From Scilla litardierei (lineage: Eukaryota; Streptophyta; Magnoliopsida; Asparagales; Asparagaceae): a stretch of DNA of 64,000 nucleotides. Within the stretch, counting starts at the first letter, position 1. Every line of letters begins with the position of its first letter. The DNA is taken from NCBI GenBank assembly GCA_030789695.1, contig CM061136.1, positions 134,118,448-134,182,447 on the forward strand. Direction: 5' to 3'. Below the pieces are notes generated by a model. It made no database searches. It was not told where the DNA came from and saw only the letters and a program-made list of their open reading frames with translations. Below are positions 1-11,437 of this stretch, piece after piece. Position numbers and translations under genes: made by a program.

Positions 1-1601
1 TTAGTACCCCTGCAAACATATCCAGATGATGTTCTCCGAAATATTCAGTTTTTTTCATTGATCTTGGATAAATAAAAATTATCTATGAAATCAATCTCTT
101 GACATCAAAAATAGTGCGAGAGTGCATCCATGTAGGTCCGTGGGTGTGCACATGTACACATGCAGAGCTTGCTTTTTTCTCCTTTTTTTCCATCTCTTTT
201 TTACAAGGAAACCAAATCCATTCAATCTTCGCCTGTTGGCTTGACCTAACTTGGTTTGCTCCGACAACTGCTCTTACGAGACAACTCGAGCTCAATCGCA
301 AGCCCCTGTTACTTGTAGTGATTGCTAAGAAGATTCTAGATAGGCGCTTTTCTCTTTTTCTCAGCACTCGTGTGTGCATGTGCGTGTTACAGTGTATGGA
401 TTGAAGTCTGTCATATCGATGTGGGCACACATCATGGAGTAGAAACTCTCTTCCTCATTTCTTTTCTTTCCTACTGCTTTCGGGAGTCGACATATGTGCG
501 TTCAGGAATACACTATAAAATTTAAAAATCCTGTGAAGTGGGTCAAAGAAAACAAAGAGACATGGAGAAGTTGAAGTTTAGAGAGAGAGAGAAACTGAGA
601 AGAGGAGAACAAAAAAGAAGGGAATAAGATGATGGAGGACAGTCAAGCCAAGCCGTAAATTTATATCTTACGGCATATTCCTGCTATTGTCACCCCAACT
701 TAAATTGGAATCTATACATACTAACATCATCGTTGGTTTAAAGAGACCCGAAGCAAATAAAGAATTTTTTATGGGACAAATAAGACTAAGTTGGAGAAGA
801 TTACACATTTTTAAAAAATAATTGGGGTATTGTTTTGAGAGAGTGGGAGTGAGCTGCATAGCCCATGCTGCTGTCTGGACGAATCACATTGTATTTTGTT
901 TTAGCTTCTTGAAGATGTTAAATTATGGCCACAAATCAAGGGTTAGAAAATAAGGATTCTATTTGAATTTAATGTCATATAGTACATATTCAATATCAGA
1001 GTACATATTTTTTCTTGTTAACCCATCTCATAGGGTAAATCATGTAATTATATGGCAGATTCCTGTTGATAGTTTCAACTAAATATTAGTCACGATATTG
1101 AATTGGGCATATTGATTGATAACAAGATTGACTTTACTAGATAGTCTTAACCCTTAAGGTTCAGTATCAGATTGCGGCAAGAGACATTACACTCAAACTT
1201 GGAAGGAAGCTTGTTGTAATCTAATCTTATCTTTACTCGCAGTTATGTTCTGAGAGTCTGAGCTTTGCAGTCAAATATTGTTCTGGAGAATAGTAAGATA
1301 ATCTTGCAACCTCTATTGCAGCCACAATGGAACAATTGAATTGTAAAATCATGTCCAAAATGATTTCATTCAAATGGTCAACAAACTATATTGTACATGA
1401 TGTAAGTTTATGGCAAATAGAAGTATTCTCAAATGCCTTTCAGTTTAGCTTTTCTGTCCGTATATGTGGATTCGGGTTGAACACAACAAAACGTAGTTAT
1501 GTCTCTTATCAACTGCAGCTTAGTTGTTTTGGTTGACAAATGCTGGGAATTTGAAGGACAAAAAGACACCGACCTTGGGCCTCTCTGATAAAATACACTG
1601 A

Positions 1602-1602
<1 letters not shown>
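1..1602. other. Non-coding stretch, no feature seen
   Basis: AT-rich sequence with only short chance reading frames and no recognisable protein, RNA gene or terminal repeat. It may be upstream introns or the 5' flank of the gene whose last exons start at 2209, but nothing in the sequence proves this. Confidence 0.4.
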
Positions 1603-1648
<46 letters not shown>

Positions 1649-1661
1649 GGGGGGGGGGGGG
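1603..1661. repeat. (TG)n microsatellite followed by a 30-G run
   Basis: About 15 TG dinucleotides run directly into roughly 30 consecutive G residues. The overlapping proline/histidine-rich reading frame on the minus strand is a product of the repeat. The exact G-run length may be unreliable because long homopolymers are hard to sequence. Confidence 0.95.
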
Positions 1662-1943
1662 CGTTCAAAATTAATGGAAATTAGATGAAATAATTATAAT
1701 AATCTTTTATTAAAAAATCATTTTGCTAAGACGGTGAAGTTAATTATAGTTATAATTTCATATCAGTGAAACTCAGTATATAAGATGGAAGGGAACTGCC
1801 AACTCTCAGTAGCAAACATCATCTTTTGAGTGGGACTGCAGCTGCGTCACTTGCAAACAACCAAACGGTTCTTAGCTAACCATAGATTGTGCACATCTAA
1901 TACCACATTCTATTGCAAGGTTAGTCAGCATTTTGTTACCAGC

Positions 1944-2056
1944 TTGAAGCCGACGGTGCTCGTCAGCTTAGGCACAGGTTTGGTGTGATCAAGGGAAACA
2001 TTATTGGTTGGGATGATATGGTTGGGATTTGTCTGAATTCTGCATACACAGTAGAT
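1944..2056 (+). other. Possible upstream coding remnant or exon
   Basis: After an acceptor-like TTACCAG there is an open frame with protein-like composition (it contains RFGVIKGN and GWDDMVGICLNSAY). I could not find a convincing donor whose phase joins it to the next exon at 2209. An early weak donor (CACAG|GTTTGG) would fit the phase but discards most of the frame. It may be an exon of the same gene, an alternative exon or chance. Confidence 0.2.
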
Positions 2057-2208
2057 CCTCATCTTCTATTTCGTTCGCCCTTGTTTACAATTGGCCTTGC
2101 ATTTATTTATTTGATGAGTGAGTAAATGCTATTGGAATTCATGTAATTTCTAAGGAAAAGATTATAAAACGGCATTCCAGATGCTAATATTAAGTTTCTA
2201 CATTTCAG

Positions 2209-4831
2209 GAGATATTTGGCCTTGTATGTGAGCAAACACATTATAGCTTTAGATGGTGAAGTTGATGAACTTGTAGGTCACGCTTACTTGTTTCTGAAAG
2301 AACAGCTCGAGGTTTCGACTTTACCGCCTTCTTCTAGCATACTTCATGGAACCATAATTGGTAGGTTTTCTGTAATTTCCTATAGAGTTTCTGCTTATTG
2401 AGTCTTTATAACATTGGATGATTACTTTAGCTCCCTTCAGTCTTTTACTAGCACAAAAGCTTGCATTATTCAGGGACTGACAAAAGGCAATATTATTTTC
2501 TAATAAATTTGTATATAATTTTGCAGTTTGATTAATTATGCGACTTTAATCTCCTTCGGAAATTGCATGTTATCCATCCAGACAATTTTTACTAAACATG
2601 TTCTTAAATTTAATCCCATGGGCTGGGTAGAATCAAGTGGGCAAAACTGCAAACCTTATTAGGCAGGATTTATAAAATCGAGTCACAGTTCAGTGGATCA
2701 TGTTATCTAGGGGAAAAAAGCGCCAGGCTAACCCTTAAGAATAATGTTTGTCAAGCACTGTCCGAACATTGACACCAAGAATTGACCATATAGTGCATGA
2801 CAAGCTCGACACCAAGGACAGTACAAGTTATGGTCGGTTCTTGGTGTCAAAGCATCAGATAATGCATGACAAATATAATTTCTTAGAGGCTAGCCTAACA
2901 CATCTGATATTTTTTTTCCTTTGATGTGATACCATGATCAACTGAAATGGGATTTGATTTCATGAAGCCAGTCTGATACATTGTTACCCAATTCTTCAAA
3001 CCACCTTGGATCTCCGATGCGGATCATGTGATCCGACTCAGGGTGCATTCCCGATCTGGGTCACAAAAAGTGGCTCCTGAATTATATATGAAGAAGGAGA
3101 ACAGAAAAATTAAGAAATTCAAGATCCAGTGACATAATATATGACAGAATTTGAAACTTTTGAGAAGAAAGAAAATACATAGAAAAAAAGTAGATCATAA
3201 CTTAACCCTTAATGGACCATTTGTCATTTTCTTGGTACTAAACATTAAATTGTTCTGGTCGAGTTCAAAGCATAGAGGGCCGTGCAAGAAAATGGGTTGT
3301 GGTATTACACGCAAATTGGATAATCCCTATTGCATCAGTACCGAAAAGAATATTGCAATAAATATAGACAGAAGATTGCCTCAACGTGCTATATTTTTGT
3401 CTGCTGTGATTTCCTACTTGAGATATACAGTATAGTTTTTCAGAAGATCTATAATTGTCTCATACAATTGGAATATTTGTAATTTCATGTAATTTATTAT
3501 ACTCTAGCTTCATTACTCTGTTACCTTGTTGTGGCACTCTCTACTTTTATTTTTGTTATTACATGTTGTTAGTAAAATAATTTTCCCAATTAATTAGTGT
3601 ACTTTGTTTCTTCAAATAGATCAATTTATAGCATGTGGTAAGCCAAGGGAGAAGGCCCATGAACTCGCTTCACATATCTGGTTGGCGGTCATCAACAATT
3701 TGGAAGAGAACGAGAATACCTTTCTGCTTCTGAAACGCCTTGCTCAGGAGGGAGATGTAAGCATTGAAATCGTTATTTCGCCTACTAACATATCTAACAT
3801 CTTGGTTGCTCTTGGCACAAAGGAAGATTAGGATGCCAACATTCTGGCTTTTCGGTTTAACTATTTATTTCCCCAAAATAAAAAAACATTAGCTATTTGA
3901 CTTTGAACTTGCCCCGAGTTTGGAAATTGTCTAGAAGAAGAGATGCATCATGTTTGGTTTACCGCGTAAATCTTTTTTTAGAAAGAGGGGGGTTTGCTCC
4001 TTGTCTGAATCTGTTACGCTGCTAGACTAACAAGTAGTTTTTTCTGTAGGCATCCATCTAAATTGATTTTATAACAAGGCTTTCTTTGGCCATGGTTTTC
4101 TCGACGAGGACAACAAAGGTTGACAATTCAGAAGGTTTTTTGTAGTTTTTAATCCAATTGGGTATATTTGGAAAATTTTCTCATCCCATAGTACAAGAAA
4201 AGCTTGCATGCTTATGATTAGAATATGTGATTTCTTACTATAGTGCAGTAAATTGACGCACAAATACACAAGGAATAGTTTGGTCTAACAGTGTATTGGG
4301 TTGGTGATTTTTCCTTTGTCTGATTTCTAGTGATACTAAAAGGTGGTGAAAGTCCAACGATATTACTGATGTTAGCGAAGGTAATCAGTCCAATACGATA
4401 TTACGAAGGAGGCCAGGTAATAATCTTCCATGTGGTCGATTAAATCTGGCAGAAAATTCTTCTTAATGTGTGGGATGGATGCATGACTCGAACTCTTGAC
4501 CATGCAGTGACTTACCCACACATGCAAATGCCTCAACTAACTATAAATTTTTAAGTATTCAAATGCATGCAAACTGTGGACAACTTAGTTTTAGATACTT
4601 TGACATTCAAGCTCTTGCGATCTTAATTTGGTAAATAATCAGTTTTATTTGATGTTCTAGGAGTTCTTTCTTCCATTCCCGTACTCAAGACCATACCAAG
4701 TCCTATGGAGGGTGTTCGAAAAGCTGTTCACAGATTTCCGCGATTGCTTCAAGCACACGGACTACTTTGATGTGCTGGCATGCGCAAAGTCCAGGTTCCA
4801 GCCCATACCATCTACATGGCTGGGCTATTAG
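2209..4831 (+). CDS. C-terminal exons of an unidentified plant protein
   Basis: Three exons fit together exactly: 2209-2360, 3620-3756 and 4661-4831. The acceptors are TTTCAG, AAATAG and TTCTAG; the donors are GTAGGT and GTAAGC. The phases agree (one base carried over the first intron, none over the second), giving one frame of about 152 residues that ends at TAG in 4829-4831. The product is soluble-looking and helical, without a membrane segment or a motif I can name. Its tail is rich in aromatic residues (FFLPFPYSRPYQVLW, ending STWLGY). Upstream exons are not resolved, so the entry is partial. It converges on the PPR gene, whose stop codon lies about 540 bp away. I do not recognise the family and assign no function. 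Confidence 0.6.
2725..2895. repeat. MITE-like long imperfect hairpin inside an intron
   Basis: The two ends of this ~170-bp segment are inverted copies of each other. Near the start lies AGGCTAACCCTTAAGAATAA, and near the end its approximate reverse complement TTCTTAGAGGCTAGCCT. Further in, GACACCAAGAATTGACCATA pairs with TATGGTCGGTTCTTGGTGTC with two mismatches. Almost the whole element can fold into one stem. It lies within the first intron of the three-exon gene (2361-3619). No clean target-site duplication was identified, so the MITE class is not assigned. Confidence 0.55.
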
Positions 4832-5374
4832 GGTGTTATCATGGAAGAGATAGAGCATGGACTCTCAGAATCTGTTGCTTATGCTGTATATAAATACATG
4901 TAGTCATCCGCTTGTACCACAAACTTTGCATGATGCAAACATGTAATAATACGATAGATAGCTTTCCCGTTGCAAACAATGTGATCATTCTACTGTTCTA
5001 TGATGAACGGGATGTTCATAACGATTGCCAGGTGCTTCTTCATTTCCTTTCTTCCAGCTTCTGTATTGTCTCGTTGTCTGTTATTCGTCCAAGGATCGAA
5101 GCTATTAACTTTAGTTTGTGATGATAAATCCATCATTCTCATTTGTGCATACTACATGGCCATAGGTTCACTTGTTAAGTCAATAAATCAGAAACCAAAG
5201 TTCATCAAAAGCTCAGCGTCATTATGCCAAACAGCAGACAACATCATCAACAAGAGCGAAACAGTTGGCTTGCTAGAAATACATGGCCATAGGTTCACTT
5301 TATTTATCATATGCGAAGTAACTTGGGAGAATCATCATCGGCTATGGGATATGCCATACCTTAACAATATGAAT
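4832..5374. other. Intergenic region between convergent genes
   Basis: This should hold the 3' ends of both the plus-strand gene and the minus-strand PPR gene. A short direct repeat (TACATGGCCATAGGTTCACT) occurs near 5155 and again near 5281. No coding sequence is supported here. Confidence 0.5.
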
Positions 5375-7374
5375 TCAGAATAGGTCAATATCCGGCACAT
5401 ATCCTTCCTTCCTCATCTCCTCGACAAGAAGCTCGATCAGCCAGTTTAGCTCCATGGTATCGGGATGCAACCTATCGCCAGCATGGAAGTCGTGTGCTTC
5501 GCCATCAATCTCAATCCAGCTGCAGCCAGGCAACTTGCTCACACCTCTCTCCTTCATTAACCCCCTCATCATTGCAGACTCCTCCATCCTATTGGAACGC
5601 GCATACATCTTCGAAGCCATCACATAATTCCCCGAGTTCGAAGGCTCCAGCTCCAAAACCTTCTTCATAACCATTTCCCCAACCTCAACGTTCTTATACT
5701 TCCGGCAAGCATTCATCAAAGCCCCTAACATAACAGCATCAGGCTTCTCTGGCATCTTCTCGATGAGCCCCCACGCTTCTTCCAAGCGCCCGGCTCGTGC
5801 TAGAAGGTCTACCATGCAGGAGTGATGCTCGATCTTTGGGACTATCCCGAATTTGGTTTCCATCAGACTGAACCACTGGCGGCCTTCGCTGACCAGTCCA
5901 GCGTGAACGCACGCTGAGAGAAGACCGACAAAGGTGATATCATTAGGAATTACTCCTTTCTCATCTAACATTCGATGAAACGACCGGATTGCCTCGTGCC
6001 CGTGGCCATGGGAGGCCATGCCGCAGATCATGGCGTTCCATGAGACTGCGTTCTTGTGGGGCATGGCCTCGAAGATCTGTATGGCACGATCAAGGTTCCC
6101 ACATTTGGCATACATATCGACCAGAGCAGTGCTTATGTACACGTTGCGGTTGACTAGGCCTTTTCTCGAGGCGGAATCATCCACCCATGAGCCCAAGCCG
6201 AGGGCGCCGACCGATGCGCAGGCCGAGAGCACAGCGGCCATCGTGTACTTGTCCGGCTCTGTACTTGAGTCTCTCATGGCATTGAACAGCTTGATGGCTT
6301 CTGCCGGCATGCCATTCTGTGCATACCTGTTTGATTCTGGAAACCAAATTATGAGTCCGATGTTGGAATGCGAAGAATGCCTAGTGATGCATTACACAGT
6401 TTGAAATTTGATGAAAGGAAACTTAATGAAGAATAATAGCAAACTCGAGTGCAGTTTTGTACTTGCCCTGTGATCATAGCATTCCAAACAGCCGACTCCC
6501 TTAGATTCATCCCATCAAAAGCCCTCCTCGCAGACTCCAAATCCCCACACTTCCCATGCATGCTCACCAACGCAGACCCAACAAACGACCCCACCTCCAT
6601 CCCTCTCTCCTCCAGCAACTCCTTCAGCTCTTTCCCAAGCTCTCGATCCCCCAAACTCCCGCACGCCTTCAAGATGCTCGCCAAAGTCCTCTCGCATGGT
6701 TCGAACCCCTCCTTCGTCATCCCCCTAAACAGCTCCACTGCTTCCCTTGCAAAGCCCATCCCCACGTACCCCGATATCATCGAATTCCAGGACACCGAAT
6801 CCTTCTCCGTAATTTCGTCAAACACCTTGCGTGCGGATCCGAGCTCACCGCATTTCAAGTACATTGTAATCAAGGAATGGCCGGTATGCAAATCCGAATC
6901 CAAACCCACCCTAAAGATCGAGCCATGAGCAGCTCGGCCGCCACACAACGATCGCAGGCAGCCGATAGCTTTGAGCACAAACGGGTAAGTGTAGTTGTCG
7001 GGCTTCGCGTCGGATTTGGTCATCTTGAGGTAGAATTCAAGGGCAAGGGGGTGATTGTCCCAGGAGGTGGCAAGGGCCCTGATCATGATGTTGAAGGAGA
7101 AGTCGTTTGGGTTGGGGATTTGGGAGAAGAGAAGGGCTGAGTAATGCAAGTCTTGGAGGTCTATGAGCTTGGAGAGGAGATGGTTGGGGTGATTGAGGGA
7201 GCTGGTGAGCAACTGGGTGTGGATTTGCTTGAATGATCGGATGGATCTGCATTGTTTTAGGAGGGTGAGTATGTGGGTGTGTGGTTTTGGGTGAGGGTTT
7301 GGAGGGGGGTTTTTGGGGATCGAGAGATCTTGAAGAGTGTCGTGTTTGAGCTTGGGGAGTCTTGGCTTGGGCAT
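5375..7374 (-). CDS. PPR protein, PLS class, E subgroup (At2g34400-like)
   Basis: Organelle RNA-binding protein of the plant pentatricopeptide repeat family; E-class members usually act in C-to-U editing in mitochondria or plastids. The gene has two exons (7374-6467 and 6326-5375) and encodes 619 residues. Residues 1-40 are proline- and basic-rich and could be a transit peptide. Tandem PPR motifs run from about residue 45 to 500, with signatures such as VSWNSMISGY (~194), LVDMYAKCG (~371) and VSWNAMICGMASHGH (~397). The E region follows from about 503 to 585 (GCSWIEIDG), and the short E+-like tail ends at YVPDIDLF with no DYW domain, so any deaminase activity would have to come from a partner. 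From memory, the length and sequence match Arabidopsis At2g34400 closely. The 140-nt intron (6466-6327) restores the TGYAQNG motif only when the donor is GG|GCAAGT; the nearby GT four bases downstream would shift the frame. The start is the first Met of the frame. The exact target transcript cannot be read from the sequence. Confidence 0.9.
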
Positions 7375-7567
7375 TTGGTTTTGAGCTTTGTGGCCTTCAG
7401 ATGTTGGCGGGAGGGTGGAGCCTTTTATCCTGGGGAGTTTGGTGGGCCGGGCTAAGACTGCTTTGGGCCTTGTATGGGGTTTAAAGCTAAGAGTAGGATT
7501 GTTATGTATGCGGGCCCTACCCCGCCCGTTTTCGATTCATTATATTTCAACTTTCTATGACTATCTA
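7375..7567 (-). promoter_or_regulatory. Residual upstream region of the PPR gene
   Basis: Only 193 bp separate the PPR start codon from the 3' terminus of the Helitron. This short segment must hold the original proximal promoter and 5' UTR, or transcription must begin inside the Helitron. I see no certain TATA box here. Confidence 0.4.
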
Positions 7568-7597
7568 CTAGTCATAACCCGTGCCCGTAGGGCACGG
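7568..7597 (-). other. Helitron 3' terminus: hairpin and CTAG
   Basis: Read on the minus strand: CCGTGCCC-TAC-GGGCACGG, an 8-bp perfect GC-rich stem with a 3-nt loop, then GTTATGA and CTAG followed by host T. This is the standard plant Helitron terminator and termination signal for rolling-circle transposition. Confidence 0.85.
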
Positions 7598-7765
7598 TGA
7601 AGGTCGTTTTCCGGGTGCAAAATCGAGGGGGTCAGTCAGTTCACTGCGGGCACGGCGAAGGTCGTTTCCCGGGTGCAAAATCTAGGGGGATAGTCAGTTT
7701 ACTGGTCCCAGGAGCAAGAATGACGTGGATGTCGTCTCCCGGGGGCAATACTGATGTGCGATAAG
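7598..7765. repeat. Short degenerate tandem repeat next to the Helitron 3' end
   Basis: Two to three units containing GAAGGTCGTTTTCCGGGTGC and AAAATCGAGGGGG-TCAGTCAGTT-like motifs follow each other at roughly 60-70 bp spacing (near 7607, 7664 and, more diverged, 7727). Subterminal repeats of this kind are common in Helitrons. Confidence 0.6.
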
Positions 7766-9182
7766 AAAACCTGGGTCAGTCGTAGCAGGGGTAAAAAAAT
7801 ATGGAATAAATAAAAAAACGTCGGGGCAGAGCGGTTAAAGAGCGATGTAAAATGCGTAAACAGGGGGAAGATGAGTGGTCTTTCAGTTGTTGGAAAAAAT
7901 AACGGTGAACTTGCAAATAAGGGAAATGTGGTGGTCATTTTTGTTTGGGTTTCACCCAAACACTCAACTCCACACCCAACCACTCACCCACACTCAACAT
8001 GGTGCTCAACTCTCCCAAACAATTTGGCCTAGTCATAAATTGATGTCACGTAGGACAATTCATATGAGATACAAATTAATTTACGATACAAAAAAATTTA
8101 ATTCCTTACAAAATTCTTCCTTACCAAATTAAGAATCCTTCAAATTTAGTTTCACTCTAAAATCTAGTATCCTCAAAATTTAGCTTACTTAATTGCAAAT
8201 TAGGTAAGTGCATCATACATAGCATACTTTGCATAATCCACAAATAGGGGAAAGGTCCAAATTGGGAGACGATGAAAAAATACGAAAAGGCATAATTTGA
8301 ATTACAGAATTTTCCATTTAAACTCTATTCATTATTTCCGTAAATATTGAATTTTTCTGAAAGACGACCAGTATAGTGGATATCAACCAAAAAATTAGTC
8401 AAAAGCAAAAAAATATAAACAAAGGGTAATTTAATTTGCAAATTTCCGCAGTCAAATGTATGATAATCTTATATACATGATAGCATAATAACAAAATTCA
8501 ACATTTTAGGTCTTGGAATGTTTTATGTTCCACAAAAAGGGAAAAAAATCGCACTTTCTTTGAGTACAGTAATATTAAGTTAGTACAGGAATAAAATACA
8601 GAAATAACATTTCTTGTGCAATGTAGACATGGGCAAAAAATTCCAAGATATCGAAGACTACATTGGGAAGATATGAACCAATGATAGAAATCTCAAATGA
8701 TCTGAAGTATCTTACTGATAGATCACATGCGATGATTTTCAGTTGGATTGTAAAATACTCCCTCATGCTGCAGTAGAAAACTGCAGCATGAAAACATTGT
8801 AAGGAGAAAGAGTATCAATCGTAAGCCATAATCGAGTGTTGTGTGGATGCGCAATAACCTGGGATATTGACGAACAAAAATTTTGTTAGAGAAATGACGA
8901 TGTTTTTGCAAATATCTCTTATATAAAATTAAGACCTTATTTACCGTATTTAGTTGGAGGGTTGATGATCGTGGTGTGTCTAACCAATCAAGTCAGCAAG
9001 AACCATCTTCCAATTCTGTAACAAAAATGTTATTATGATGTTAAATGAAAACAATGTATTAGGCGAAAAATACTTCTTTTTATGTGTTACCCCAGAAAAA
9101 CATGTTAATTTTGTATCAATGTTAGATGTCGCAATTGCTTTCACCTTTCCTTTTGCAACTATCCGAAGATAATAATAATAAA
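7766..9182. other. Helitron 3' non-coding region
   Basis: AT-rich sequence without a supportable reading frame. It is interrupted at 9183 by the target duplication of Copia-1, and the same Helitron sequence resumes after 16348. Confidence 0.5.
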
Positions 9183-9187
9183 TAGTT

Positions 9188-9334
9188 TGTTGTGAATGGG
9201 TATTTACTGGGTTGGATGAGTTATTGGGCCAACCCAAGTGTTTGGGCCCATATCTGTATAAGCCCACTTGTATTCTCCCCTTTGGCTATAAATATAAACA
9301 TGAGGGCTCTCCCCTCAGCAGTTGATTCATAACA
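9188..9334 (+). repeat. Copia-1 5' LTR
   Basis: 147 bp, very short for a plant copia LTR, starting TGTTGTGAATGGG and ending TTCATAACA. A TATA-like CTATAAATATAAAC near 9284 is the probable promoter. Confidence 0.95.
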
Positions 9335-9335
9335 C

Positions 9336-9350
9336 GTTATCAGCACAAGT
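9336..9350 (+). other. Copia-1 primer-binding site
   Basis: GTTATCAGCACAAGT begins two bases after the LTR end. It resembles the TATCAG-core site, complementary to initiator methionine tRNA, used by plant Ty1/copia elements. Confidence 0.6.
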
Positions 9351-9689
9351 CTCTAAAAATTTTTTTTCCACAAATTTTTCCGTTCGTTGCGAAGGCGAAG
9401 GCGAAGGCGAGACGGTAGATCCACGAGCGCGGTGCAAGGCTTCCTCCATCAAGGGTCGTCATCCGCGTAGGGCTTCGAGCAACCGTCGCTATATCCGGAG
9501 GACGGATATAGAGGTAAAAACTCTAAAAACAAAGTTTTTAAATCATACGTATGATTACCCCTCCCCTAGATCTCACAAGATCGTCATGGGGATTCATCGT
9601 CGCCTTGAAAACGACGGATTTTTCTTCCCAAAAATCAAATTTTTTTCTAGGGTTTTTTTGGATTTTGTCAAACCCTAGATCAAACCCTA

Positions 9690-10275
9690 GATCAAACCCC
9701 GCCGGCGGCCTCGCCGCCGGCCCCCCCCGCCCATCCCTGGCCACGCCGCCCACCCCCCATAGGGGGGGCGACAGCCGCCGCACCCCCCCTGCAGGGGGGG
9801 CGGCGGCGGCGGCCTCTGCCGCCGCCCTCCCCTGCAGGGGGGCGGCCACCGCCGTCCCCCCCTGCAGGGGGGGCGGCGGCCCCCCATCCCGTGCCCGCCG
9901 TCCCCCCCGCAGACGGGGGGCGACGGCCCCCGCCGTCCCCCCTGCAGCGGGGGGCGGCGGGCCCCTGGCCACGCCCCCCTCTGCGGGGGGCGACGGCCCC
10001 CGCCGTCCCCCCCGCAGCGGGGGGCGACGGCCCCCGCCGTCCCCCCCGCAGCGGGGGGCGGCGGCCCCTGGCCTCGCCCCCCTCTGCGGGGGGCGACGGC
10101 CCCCGCCGTCCCCCCCGCAGCGGGGGGCGGCGGCCCCCTGGCCACGCCCCCCTCTGCGGGGGGCGACGGCCCCCGCCGTCCCCCCCCGCAGCGGGGGGGG
10201 GGCGGCCCCCCTGGCCGCGCCCCCCCTTCTTCGGGGCGGCGGCGGCGGCGGCGGCCCCCCCCCCGCAGTAACCCT
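9690..10275. repeat. Extremely GC-rich palindromic repeat array in the Copia-1 leader
   Basis: About 580 bp of nearly pure G/C built from repeats such as CCCCCCGCAGCGGGGGGCGG and CCCCCTCTGCGGGGGGCGAC. Each unit is a near-perfect palindrome around CTGCAG, CGCAGCG or TCTGCG. All six frames are open for long stretches only because of composition, so the long proline/glycine/arginine-rich frames are not genes. Copia-2 carries a shorter version at 41153-41460. Confidence 0.9.
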
Positions 10276-10304
10276 AAACCTAACCCGCACCAAAAAAAAT
10301 AGTG

Positions 10305-10503
10305 CTGTGGGCCTGAAGCCCACAGCAGATCTGTGGGCTTCAGGCCCACAGAACTCTTTCACAAAAAAAACACAGATCTGTGGGCCTGAAGCCCACAGTA
10401 GATCTGTGGGCTTCAGGCCCACAGATTTTCTTTTATAAAAAAAACAGATCTGTGGGCCTGAAGTCCACAGCAGATCTGTGGGCTTCAGGCCCACAGATTT
10501 TCA
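10305..10503. repeat. Inverted-repeat array around GTGGGC(C/T)TGAAGCCCAC
   Basis: Six copies of the motif CTGTGGGCCTGAAGCCCACAG and its inverse CTGTGGGCTTCAGGCCCACAG alternate, separated by AGATCTG or A-rich spacers. Each copy is itself almost self-complementary, so the leader RNA can form a row of stable hairpins. The same motif is in the Copia-2 leader (40996-41117). Confidence 0.9.
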
Positions 10504-11437
10504 TCAAAAAAATGGGGGGAGGCAATAGGGCTATGAATGTGCCTCAAAAGGCAACCCGCTAGCCTAAAAATTTATTTTAAAGGGGTTTTAAGGGCAAAAT
10601 ATTCGTGAAAAATCACGGTAAATTACGGGACAAATATCGGGCAGTCGAGGACTTTTTGGGGATCATTGGGGGGGCTTTGAGATGATGAGGAAAACTTTTT
10701 CCTCTGACAACGAAAATGTTTATTTTGGGCTCTTAATCAATTTAATTGATTAAACCCATTCAATTTACAACCTTTGCATTGTGATGATTTTTTTTTCTGC
10801 AAAAATCATATTTACATGCTTTGCATCTCTGGTATATTCTGTTGGATATTATATGCGTGGTTGTGCATTGTATTTAAAACTTAATAATTATGAAGATCCT
10901 GCGACCGCTCTGCCGTTAGTAACCTAACGGTGTATGACGTTGCCCAGTGGTCCAATAATTATTAAGTGTTTAAATTATTTATCCATCTCTGCGAATATTA
11001 AATGCCTGTGATGCCTGTGATGAAAATGTATGATGAAAATGTTGATGAGCACAATATTTCTGCATGAATTGCTAAATGTGGTTTTTGGATCGGCCGTTTA
11101 GTCCCACAGTTTATTTCCCGCACTTTTCTTTTATTTTTGAGAGAAATTGTAGTGAGGAATTTATGTAAACGTCAAAGAAAGAAGACCAACTTCCATGAAG
11201 ACGGAGGCCATGCTTGAAGATGGAGATATCATATGGGACCCAAGGGGTTTCCAAAGTTGTATTTTCATTTTCTTTAAGCTGCAAATTTGTATAATTTGGA
11301 CTGTGGACTTTTTTGGACTCTTTCTTGTGGGACTGGCCGATCCACACATTTAGTTTTTCGTTAAATATTGCCTCCGCATGAAAATGTTTTCTCTGAATTA
11401 ATTATTCATTCATGCATGTTTGTGCTCTGCTAGATAA
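10504..11437 (+). other. Copia-1 leader between the structured repeats and gag
   Basis: AT-rich untranslated leader. It is clearly alignable with the Copia-2 leader (reverse complement of about 40081-40990); for example, both contain TTGATTAAACCCATT-like and CTAACGGTGTATGACG segments. No coding sequence is supported. Confidence 0.7.

Noticed and set aside
99..430. Overlapping ~100-residue frames on both strands near the left end
   Set aside because: No start context, motif or similarity recognised; most likely chance.
6449..7252. Several overlapping plus- and minus-strand frames over the PPR gene
   Set aside because: Shadow frames of the first PPR exon; no independent motif.
9538..10494. 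Open frames of 220-318 residues on both strands in the GC-rich block
   Set aside because: They consist of Pro/Arg/Gly/Ala runs produced by GC-rich palindromic repeats in the Copia-1 leader. All frames are open, so there is no coding signal.
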